A stretch of DNA of 5,503 nucleotides from Bacteroidetes bacterium QS_8_68_15 (GTDB taxonomy: Bacteria; Bacteroidota; Rhodothermia; Rhodothermales; Salinibacteraceae), in NCBI GenBank assembly GCA_003023245.1, contig PXTR01000073.1, positions 1 through 5,503 on the forward strand, read 5' to 3'. Made by a program: the position numbers and the translations under genes. A model generated the notes under the pieces. The model did not search any database and was not told the origin of the DNA. It was given only the letters and a program-made list of their open reading frames with translations. Below, one piece after another: positions 1 to 5,278 of the stretch (the stretch's first letter is position 1; each line of letters opens with the position of its first letter).

Positions 1-3000
1 GTCCTGGAGGCGCTCGTAGATCCGGTCGGCCTGGCCGGGGCGGTCGAGCGCGCGGAAGGCGCGGGCCTGGGCGAGGAGGCTGCGAGCGATCCATTCGGGA
101 TAGCCGGCGAAGAGCTCGGGCAGGCGTTGCAGTTCCTCGACGGCCGCCTCGGGCCGGCCCTCCGCCAGCAGCAGCGCGCCGAGGCGGTAGAGCGCTTCAG
201 CTCCGGCGGCGCCCCGGCTGTTCTCCGCCACGCGGCGGTAGAGCGAGCGTGCTTCGCCGGGACGGTCGTTCTCTTCATAGAGGCGGGCCAGCGCGACGCG
301 AGTGTCTTGCGCGACGGGTGCGCCGGCATCGGCTCGCGTGAGGGCTCGGCGGAGACGGTCTTCCGCCTCGTCGGGGCGGCCCAGGGCGGTGAGCGCGCGG
401 CCCTGGCCGTAGAGCGCCAGCGCGCTGCTTTCGCCGTCGCCGCCACCCAGTTGCTCGTAGACAGCGAGGGCGCGTTCGGGGCGATCCGTGTCCAGATAGA
501 GCCGCCCGAGGCGGCGCGCGGCGTCGGCGCGGCGCTGGGAGTCGGGATAGTCGCGCACGACCTGGCGCAGGTAGCCCTCCGCCTCCTGGAGCTGCCCGGC
601 GTCGGCGTAGAGGGCGCCGAGGTAGAAGTAGGCGCGCGAGAGCAGGTCGTCGTCGGAGGCGGTACGCACGAAGCGCTGAAAGGAGCGGCGCGCCTCGTCG
701 GTGGCGCCGCGCTGGTACTGCGCCTCGGCGCGGCGAAAGCGCAGCTCGGCGGCGGCCTCAGGGTCGGTCGCTTCGAGCGAGTCGGCGAGGGCGTCGGCGC
801 TGCCGTCGTCGCCTTGCGCGAGGAGGGCGTCCTGGACGCTGGCGGCGGCGTCGGAGGCGTAGGGGCTGTCAGGGTAGGTTTCCAGCACGGCGCGGTAGGC
901 GCGCGCAGCCGCGTCGGCGCGACCCGCGTTGTAGAGCGCGTCGCCGATGCTGTACTGCGCGCGGGCGGCCAGGGTGGGCGCGGGATCCAGCTGCAGGAGC
1001 TTGCGCCAGGCGCTGGCGGCCACGTCGTAGCGCTGCTCCTGAAAGTGCGCCTGCCCGATCTGAAAGAGCGCTTCCGCACGCAAGTCGCTCTGCGGAAAGG
1101 TTTCCACGAGCTGCTGCCACGTGTCGAGGGCCGCGTCGGTATCGCCGGCGCGGGCGCGGACCTGGCCGCTCTGGTAGAGGGCGTAGTCGCGCGCATCGCC
1201 GCGGGCCCGGTCGTAGGCGGCCTCGGCCTCGTCGTAGCGGCGGCGCGCGTAGTAGCTGTCGCCGAGGCGCAGGAGCGCGTCGTTGCGGTAGGGGCCGCCG
1301 CGCGTGGTGGAACCGGCGGGCATGCGCAAGAAGCGCTCGAAGGCGCGGGCGGCCGCCTCGTAGCTCTCTTGCTGGAAGGAGGCCCAGCCGAGGCCGTACT
1401 GCGCGGCGGCGGCGTGGGCGCCGTCGGGTCGGCGGCGCAGGTAGCGCTGGTAGGCGGCGGCCGCCTGCGGGAGCGCGCCGTTGCGGTAGCGGCTTTCGGC
1501 TTCCCAGAAGAGCGCCGCGTCCGCGTTTTCATTCTCGGAAAAGCGGTTTCGGTAGGCCGCGAAGGCGTCAGCGGCCTCGGCGGGCCGGTCGGCGCGAAGG
1601 AGCAGATGCGCCCGTTCGAAGGCGGCCTGCGGCTCCAGGTCCGGCGGCAGCCCGGCGGCGAGGGCCGCGTCGAGCGCGTCGAGGGCGTCGGCGGGGCGGT
1701 CCGTTTCGGTGAGGGCGCGGCTGCGGAGGTAGAGCGCTCGGGGGCGTTTCCCGAAGCCGGGGGCGTCGTCGGCCAGGCGGCCCAGCACGCGTGCGGCGTC
1801 GGCGGGGCGGCCGGCGTCGAGAAGCGCACGGCCCCGGCGGTAGCGCGCCTCGGCGCGGCGCTCCGAGTCGGGAAAGCGGTCGAGGAAGGCAGCGAAGGCG
1901 CGTGCAGCCTCGTCCGGCGCATCCGCTTCGGCGCGGGCGGCGGCGGCGAGGAAGGCGGCCTTTTCGCCGATATCGCGGTTTTCTGCTTCGTTTGCATCCG
2001 TCGCCTCGGGCACGCGGGCGAACAGGTCGGCGGCGCGGGCGAAGTCGCCCTGGCGGTAGCGGGTGAGGGCCAGTCCGTAGCGCGCGGCGCGCCGGTCGGC
2101 GCCGTCGGCGTACTGGTTCAGGTAGCGCTGGTACGCCGCAGCCGCGTCGTCGAGGCGGCCGGAGAGTCGGCGCAGCGCGTCGGCGCGCAGGAAGGCGGCG
2201 CGGGCGCGGTCCGCCGGCGTGTCGAGCTGGTCGCGGCGGCGGTCCAGTTCGGCGAAGACGTCGTCGTACCGCTCCAGGTCGAAGTAGACCTCCGCCAGCG
2301 CCAGGCCCAGCGTCTGCGCCTGCGGGGCGTCGGGGTAGCGCTGGGCGAGGCGTTCGAGGGCGTCGGCGGCCTCGGCGGGGCGGCCCGCGTCGAGATGCAC
2401 CGAAGCGATCTGGTAGAGCGCCTGCGGGGCCGGCGGCGCGTCGGGGTGCTCGTCGGCGACGGCGCGAAACTGCTCCAGCGCGGCGGCGGGCCGGTCGTCG
2501 CGGCGGGCGATGCGGCCCAGCAGGAAGCGGGCGTCGGCCGCGCGTTCGGCGTCGGCGTTTTGCTCGACGATGCGGCGTAGCACCGGGCGGGCGTCGTCGT
2601 CGGCGCCCTGCTTGAAGAAGTAGCGCCCGAGGCGGATCTGCGCGCGCTCGGCCAGCGGGTGTGCCGGGTAGTCCGTTTGCAGGCGCTCCAGCCGCCGCGC
2701 TGCTGCTGCGCTTTGGTCGAGCGCCAACAGCGCGCGCGCTTCGTAAAAGAGCGCCTCGGCGGCGTGCGGCCCGTCGGGGAAGGCGGTGCGGAAATCGGCG
2801 AAGGCTTCTTGCGCGGACCCGTAGAGGCGGTTCTGGTAGAGCGCGAGCGCGTCGGCGAAGGCGTCCTCGGCGGAGGAGGCGTCGCCAGCGGAGGCGGGTT
2901 GCGCGCCGGCCGGCGAGGGCGCGGCGGCGGCGAGGGCCAGCACGACGGACAGCGCCGCCGCTGCGGGGGGCGACGCGCGAGCGAACAAGAGGGACACCCG

Positions 3001-3015
3001 ATGAGCGACGGTCAT
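1..3015 (-). CDS. Large secreted/periplasmic TPR-repeat protein, C-terminus beyond the window
   Basis: The minus strand reads from an ATG at 3015-3013 through 1005 codons to position 1 without a stop, so the C-terminus is missing. Residues 1-39 form a signal peptide: basic start (MTVAHR), Ala/Leu-rich core around 18-33, and a likely cut after AGA near residue 38. From about residue 52 the protein is a chain of roughly 25 helical hairpins spaced 30-40 residues apart. They show TPR features (A..Y.LG..L...GR..EA), often followed by YPDS or FPDS, for example near 80, 228, 381, 714 and 823. This pattern is typical of YbgF/BamD-type TPR proteins, which act as protein-protein scaffolds in the envelope; no catalytic domain is seen. 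The start is secure: no ATG occurs upstream in frame before a TAA at 3189-3187, and the signal peptide fits. No Shine-Dalgarno is present. The gene is divergent from the plus-strand genes. The partner and exact role are unknown. Confidence 0.93.
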   Translation of the reverse strand, partial: MTVAHRVSLLFARASPPAAAALSVVLALAAAAPSPAGAQPASAGDASSAEDAFADALALYQNRLYGSAQEAFADFRTAFPDGPHAAEALFYEARALLALDQSAAAARRLERLQTDYPAHPLAERAQIRLGRYFFKQGADDDARPVLRRIVEQNADAERAADARFLLGRIARRDDRPAAALEQFRAVADEHPDAPPAPQALYQIASVHLDAGRPAEAADALERLAQRYPDAPQAQTLGLALAEVYFDLERYDDVFAELDRRRDQLDTPADRARAAFLRADALRRLSGRLDDAAAAYQRYLNQYADGADRRAARYGLALTRYRQGDFARAADLFARVPEATDANEAENRDIGEKAAFLAAAARAEADAPDEAARAFAAFLDRFPDSERRAEARYRRGRALLDAGRPADAARVLGRLADDAPGFGKRPRALYLRSRALTETDRPADALDALDAALAAGLPPDLEPQAAFERAHLLLRADRPAEAADAFAAYRNRFSENENADAALFWEAESRYRNGALPQAAAAYQRYLRRRPDGAHAAAAQYGLGWASFQQESYEAAARAFERFLRMPAGSTTRGGPYRNDALLRLGDSYYARRRYDEAEAAYDRARGDARDYALYQSGQVRARAGDTDAALDTWQQLVETFPQSDLRAEALFQIGQAHFQEQRYDVAASAWRKLLQLDPAPTLAARAQYSIGDALYNAGRADAAARAYRAVLETYPDSPYASDAAASVQDALLAQGDDGSADALADSLEATDPEAAAELRFRRAEAQYQRGATDEARRSFQRFVRTASDDDLLSRAYFYLGALYADAGQLQEAEGYLRQVVRDYPDSQRRADAARRLGRLYLDTDRPERALAVYEQLGGGDGESSALALYGQGRALTALGRPDEAEDRLRRALTRADAGAPVAQDTRVALARLYEENDRPGEARSLYRRVAENSRGAAGAEALYRLGALLLAEGRPEAAVEELQRLPELFAGYPEWIARSLLAQARAFRALDRPGQADRIYERLQD

Positions 3016-3405
3016 CCGCGAGAAGGCGCGCGAGGGCGGCCGGGACGAGAAAGCAGTTGACAGAAAATCGTCTCCAAAAAAGCACCGGGCGGGACGAAAA
3101 GAACAAGGACGCTCCGCACGAGGCGCGATTCTTCCAGGCGTTCTCTTGCCAATGCCTCCCGCGCGTCCCCGTTCCTCACAGGAGGATTACACCCGAAGCG
3201 GGCGCGGGCCGAATCCTTCGACGCCGGTCGGCTTTCGAGAGTGACGTAAACTTTTCTCCAGCAGAAAACGCGGTTCGGAACGCGAAGCGACGGCGTTCGG
3301 TTGTGCTGCACGTGCGCAGCCGACTGAGGGAGCCGTTCGCGCTCCGCCGGTCGCCCGACTTACGTCCGACCGCCTTTTTTCCCAACCGCTTTTCCACAGC
3401 AACTC
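3016..3405. other. Divergent intergenic region between the TPR gene and the first anchored-protein gene
   Basis: This 390-base stretch must contain the 5' ends of both flanking genes. It is less GC-rich than the genes, and no reading frame in it looks like a protein. Short inverted repeats are visible: GAACGC/GCGTTC (3278-3283 with 3293-3298), GCTGC/GCAGC (3305-3309 with 3316-3320) and GGAGC/GCTCC (3329-3333 with 3341-3345). The last two stand back to back in the leader of the plus-strand gene. They could be operators or small RNA hairpins, but stems of 5-6 bp also arise by chance. I found no strong TAnnTTTG box for the plus-strand gene. Confidence 0.6.
3075..3106 (-). promoter_or_regulatory. 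Weak promoter candidate for the TPR gene
   Basis: Read on the minus strand, TTG (3106-3104) is followed 21 bases later by CTTTTTTG (3082-3075). The arrangement recalls the Bacteroidota -33 TTG / -7 TAnnTTTG promoter, but only the TTTG half of the -7 box fits. It would give a leader of about 50-55 bases. It is the best placed candidate rather than a good match. Confidence 0.25.
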
Positions 3406-3711
3406 ATGGCTGAAGACGCTTCTCCCGAAACGACGCCGTCCGGCCGCCCCGCTTCCGGCGGAACCTCGCCCGGCAGCGGCCCGGCTCCCGGTGGCGGCTC
3501 CCCGCTCGACGACCTCGAAGACGCTGCGCACGGTGACGACCCCTTCGGGGGAGAAAATCCGCTGGGGGAAGACACTCCGTTTGGCGCGGAGGCGTTTTCC
3601 GACGAGCCGGCCGCGCTGATGGTGTCGAAGTTCTGGATCCGGCAGAACGCGCTGCTGTCGGTGGGGCTGGCCTTTGCGGCCGGCACGCTCATCGGCGCGC
3701 TCAAACGGTAA
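3406..3711 (+). CDS. Small protein with acidic disordered N-terminus and C-terminal membrane segment
   Basis: 101 residues, family not recognised with certainty. Residues 1-70 are rich in Gly, Pro, Ser, Asp and Glu, lack hydrophobic clusters and are probably disordered; 44-64 contain a degenerate D-x-PFG-x-E type repeat. Residues 82-98 are one hydrophobic Gly-rich segment, ending in a basic tail (KR). The stretch W77-I-R-Q-N-A-LL-S-V...AAG...G resembles the C-terminal anchor of DUF883/ElaB/YqjD proteins (motif NPW..VG.A.G.G...G...R, recalled from memory), which bind the inner membrane. I infer a tail-anchored membrane protein with its acidic part in the cytoplasm. The same motif recurs at residues 105-130 of the next gene, so the two are probably paralogs. 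The start is the only ATG in frame; it has no Shine-Dalgarno but a pyrimidine-rich leader (3371-3395). Codon use looks like that of a real gene and the hydrophobic end supports translation. Confidence 0.8.
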   Translation: MAEDASPETTPSGRPASGGTSPGSGPAPGGGSPLDDLEDAAHGDDPFGGENPLGEDTPFGAEAFSDEPAALMVSKFWIRQNALLSVGLAFAAGTLIGALKR

Positions 3712-3810
3712 ATGGGATGGCGGACGGCGACGGTCTTCGGCACCCGCAGGGACGGCCGCCGTGCGCTCTCCTTCCTCGATTACATAGTGCCCGCACAAAG
3801 AATCGCGGGT

Positions 3811-3882
3811 ATAGACGATGGAGGGTCGACCATAGACGATGGTTCTCCGAGACGCGTCATCCGTCGTCAATCGACCATCGTC
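3811..3882. repeat. Imperfect nested palindrome with an 11-bp direct repeat
   Basis: The 11-mer ATAGACGATGG occurs at 3811-3821 and again at 3832-3842. Four blocks can pair in nested order. GACGAT (3814-3819) and GGTCGA (3824-3829) pair with TCGACC (3871-3876) plus ATCGTC (3877-3882), leaving a 4-base bulge. The inner GACGATGG (3835-3842) pairs with CCGTCGTC (3861-3868), with one G-T pair. The central loop is 18 bases. No T-tract follows, so it is not a standard terminator. It may be an intergenic repeat family, a protein-binding site or an RNA structure between the two genes. Confidence 0.6.
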
Positions 3883-3902
3883 CCGCCAGCGGGATACCGG
3901 AA

Positions 3903-3910
3903 AACTTTTG
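3903..3910 (+). promoter_or_regulatory. Candidate -7 box upstream of the 354-residue gene
   Basis: AACTTTTG at 3903-3910 matches the Bacteroidota -7 consensus TAnnTTTG at all but the first base and lies 46 bases before the start codon. It is followed by CAT, as is the better box at 5199-5206. I see no TTG at the expected -33 distance, so the call is weak. Read-through from the upstream paralog gene is an alternative. Confidence 0.25.
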
Positions 3911-3955
3911 CATCGGCATTATTCACCCTACCCGCCGCACGCGAGAACCGACACT

Positions 3956-5020
3956 ATGGCTGATTCCGATTCCAACGACGTTTCCGAAACGACTTCCGAA
4001 GAGAGCAGGCCCCAGGAGTCTTTTCCTGCGGAGGAGTCTTCCGAGGAAGGCACGTCCGAAGCGCCCGACCCGAGCGCCGGTCCGTCGCCGAAAGAATCCC
4101 CCGGAGCGGCGGGCGCGGAATCCGAGGCGGCATTCGGGGAAGGCGCGCCGGAGTTCGGCGGGGAAGACGCGGAGGACTGGAGCGAGGTCGACGAGTCGAT
4201 TGACCAGTTGCGCGCCGAGCTCGACGCGCTGGAGCAGCAGGGCGGGGCGGCCGAGCGCCTGCGCGCCTGGGTGCAGCGCAATCCGCTGCTGGCCGTCTTT
4301 GCGGCGGCGGGGGCGGGACTCGTGGCTGGACGGCTGCTGCACAGGCTGCGCCAGTCGTTCAAGCCCGACCCGCTGCCGGTGCGCGCCCGTGAGAACATCG
4401 AGCGTGCGGGCCAGTCGGCGGCAGCGGGCGCCACGGCGACGGCCGCCGGCGCTAAGAAGGCGTCCGAACGCGCGAAAGAAACGGCCGAACGTGCCAAAGA
4501 GTGGAGCCGGGAGGCGTCCGAGCAGGCCCGCCGCGCCGGGTCCGAAGCGTCGAAGCGCGCGAAGGAGTGGAGCGAGGAGACCTCGAAACGGGCTCGCGAG
4601 TGGCGCGACGACCTTTCCGAGCGGGCTGCGCCGTACGCCGAGCAGGCTCGCAAGCAGGCCGAGGCGGCGGGCAAGGCGGCGGCCGCTGGAGCCGCTGCCG
4701 CCGGCGAGCGCGCCCGCGAGGCCGGCAAGCAAGCGCAGGCGAGCGCGAAAGAAGCGCAGAAGCAGGCCCAAGAAGCCGGGGAGCGCCTGAAGGACACCGA
4801 CCTCGGCGAAGCGGCAGAGCAGGCCCGTCGCAGCGCTGAAGCGGGGGCCAAAAGCGCCGCCGCGGGGGCGAAAGCCGGAGCCGAACGCGCCCGGGCGGAA
4901 GCCAAAAAGAAAGCCCAGCACGGCAGCAACCTGTTCGGCATCCTGCGCAACACGGCCCGCGCGGCCGTTGCCGCGGCCATCGTCAAGCGCGTCAGCGACG
5001 TGGTGCGGCGGTTGACGTAG
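3956..5020 (+). CDS. Membrane-anchored protein with 14 LEA-like 11-residue repeats
   Basis: 354 residues. Residues 1-78 are acidic and Ser/Glu/Pro-rich, probably disordered. Residues 79-104 form a short amphipathic helix (IDQLRAELDALEQ). Residues 105-130 (W105-V-Q-R-N-P-LLAV...G...AG.LL) are a hydrophobic Gly/Ala segment like the DUF883/ElaB/YqjD membrane anchor and like the end of the preceding protein. Residues 169-322 are 14 consecutive gapless 11-residue units such as AKEWSREASEQ and AKEWSEETSKR, with Ala at position 1 in 11 of 14 and small residues at position 8 in 12 of 14. This undecad pattern is that of group-3 LEA (LEA_4) proteins, which protect cells during drying or osmotic stress; phasin- or apolipoprotein-like surface binding is an alternative. 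The last 29 residues (LFGILRNTARAAVAAAIVKRV...) form a basic amphipathic helix that may touch a membrane. I chose ATG 3956 over an in-frame ATG at 3839, because the extra 39 residues would be read through the palindrome and lack the acidic composition. Function is inferred only. Confidence 0.9.
   Translation: MADSDSNDVSETTSEESRPQESFPAEESSEEGTSEAPDPSAGPSPKESPGAAGAESEAAFGEGAPEFGGEDAEDWSEVDESIDQLRAELDALEQQGGAAERLRAWVQRNPLLAVFAAAGAGLVAGRLLHRLRQSFKPDPLPVRARENIERAGQSAAAGATATAAGAKKASERAKETAERAKEWSREASEQARRAGSEASKRAKEWSEETSKRAREWRDDLSERAAPYAEQARKQAEAAGKAAAAGAAAAGERAREAGKQAQASAKEAQKQAQEAGERLKDTDLGEAAEQARRSAEAGAKSAAAGAKAGAERARAEAKKKAQHGSNLFGILRNTARAAVAAAIVKRVSDVVRRLT
4460..4921 (+). repeat. Region encoding 14 tandem 33-bp / 11-residue units
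   Basis: The 462 bases encode residues 169-322 of the protein above as 14 units of exactly 33 bases without insertion or deletion. The best conserved units are 1-5 (ASERAKETAER, AKEWSREASEQ, ARRAGSEASKR, AKEWSEETSKR, AREWRDDLSER), with Trp at position 4 in units 2, 4 and 5. Later units keep the register but drift towards Ala, Gly, Gln and Lys. The DNA itself is diverged, so this is an old protein repeat, not a recent slippage array. Confidence 0.8.
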
Positions 5021-5040
5021 GGCCGGAGAGCTTTCAGCCG

Positions 5041-5100
5041 TTAGCCCTCGGCTGTCAGCTTTTCAGAATGAACCGCTAAAGGCTGACAGCTGAGGGCTGA
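5041..5100. repeat. Long hairpin (23-bp stem, 14-base loop) after the LEA-like gene
   Basis: Positions 5041-5063 pair with 5078-5100 continuously, counting three G-T pairs (5042 with 5099, 5050 with 5091, 5060 with 5081). The core is GCCCTCGGCTGTCAGC against GCTGACAGCTGAGGGC. The stem begins 20 bases after the stop codon of the 354-residue gene. There is no T-tract on either side, so it is not a canonical intrinsic terminator. It could still block 3' exonucleases or end transcription in another way. Its CTGTCAGC/GCTGACAG units also look like a dispersed palindromic intergenic repeat. Confidence 0.75.
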
Positions 5101-5157
5101 ATGCATGCCGCCGGCTTTTCCATTACGTCTTCACCTCAATGGGGGCCGTCATCGGAT

Positions 5158-5178
5158 CACGTGCCGGTTTCCGGTGTG
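5158..5178. promoter_or_regulatory. CACGTG palindrome and short inverted repeat abutting the kinase promoter
   Basis: The perfect palindrome CACGTG (5158-5163) overlaps a small hairpin, GTGCCGG-TTT-CCGGTGTG (5161-5178; four G-C pairs at the core, then wobble pairs). It ends one base before TTGACA. Position immediately upstream of a promoter would suit an operator, but the motif is short and may be chance. Confidence 0.25.
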
Positions 5179-5179
5179 A

Positions 5180-5206
5180 TTGACAACCGACGCCCTGTTA
5201 CCTTTG
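5180..5206 (+). promoter_or_regulatory. Promoter of the PfkB kinase gene
   Basis: TTGACA at 5180-5185 is a perfect -35 hexamer and also supplies the TTG of the Bacteroidota -33 element. TACCTTTG at 5199-5206 matches the Bacteroidota -7 consensus TAnnTTTG exactly. The gap between TTG and TAnnTTTG is 16 bases, about one short of the usual range as I recall it. Transcription would start near 5213, giving a leader of about 65 bases before the GTG. This indicates the kinase is transcribed separately from the genes upstream. Confidence 0.65.
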
Positions 5207-5278
5207 CATAACGTCGATCCCGGCAAGGGGTCGTCGTTTTTCTTTTGCTCTTTTTCTCTGCCGCCTCACCCGTTTCTC

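Larger units (their letters stand above)
3712..3955. other. Intergenic spacer between the two anchored-protein genes
   Basis: This 244-base spacer holds a possible weak stem (ACGGCG 3724-3729 with CGCCGT 3757-3762, long loop), a small CCCGC/GCGGG hairpin (3790-3794 with 3805-3809), a larger nested palindrome (3811-3882) and a candidate -7 box (3903-3910). An open frame beginning directly after the preceding stop codon spans it, but its product is of mixed composition, is read through the palindrome, and overlaps the start of the next gene, so I do not call it coding. Confidence 0.6.
5021..5278. other. Intergenic region before the kinase gene
   Basis: The 258 bases contain, in order, the 23-bp hairpin (5041-5100), a stretch with no recognised feature (5101-5157), the CACGTG element (5158-5178), the promoter (5180-5206) and a leader with 41 pyrimidines among the 48 bases before the GTG. 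No small gene is supported here. Confidence 0.6.

Noticed and set aside
127..2580. Long plus-strand open frame of 817 codons antisense to the TPR gene
   Set aside because: Its product is an irregular Gly/Val/Ala/Arg-rich sequence with no signal peptide or domain, whereas the opposite strand encodes regular TPR repeats with a signal peptide. High GC removes stop codons from the antisense frame.
1568..3106. Minus-strand open frame of 512 codons in another phase
   Set aside because: It is Arg/Pro-rich and overlaps the TPR gene on the same strand in a different frame, which is typical of a shadow in GC-rich DNA.
3724..3762. Terminator of the 101-residue gene from the ACGGCG/CGCCGT stem
   Set aside because: The stem is 6 bp with a 27-base loop and no T-tract, so it is not distinguishable from chance in GC-rich sequence.
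3839..3955. N-terminal extension of the LEA-like protein from ATG 3839
   Set aside because: The extra 39 residues are read through the palindrome, are basic and unlike the acidic Ser/Glu-rich start that follows ATG 3956, and have no parallel in the small paralog, which begins MAED.
3712..3963. 83-codon plus-strand frame starting directly after the stop of the 101-residue gene
   Set aside because: It is translated through the palindromic repeat, gives a mixed composition with no domain, and runs into the next gene start. Abutting stop and start codons are the only point in its favour.
3923..4986. Two minus-strand open frames of more than 330 codons opposite the LEA-like gene
   Set aside because: They mirror the regular 33-base repeats on the plus strand, are dominated by Ala/Arg/Leu/Ser, and have no plausible domain.
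5041..5100. The hairpin as a classical intrinsic terminator
   Set aside because: No run of T follows the stem in either direction, so only a structural or repeat role is stated.
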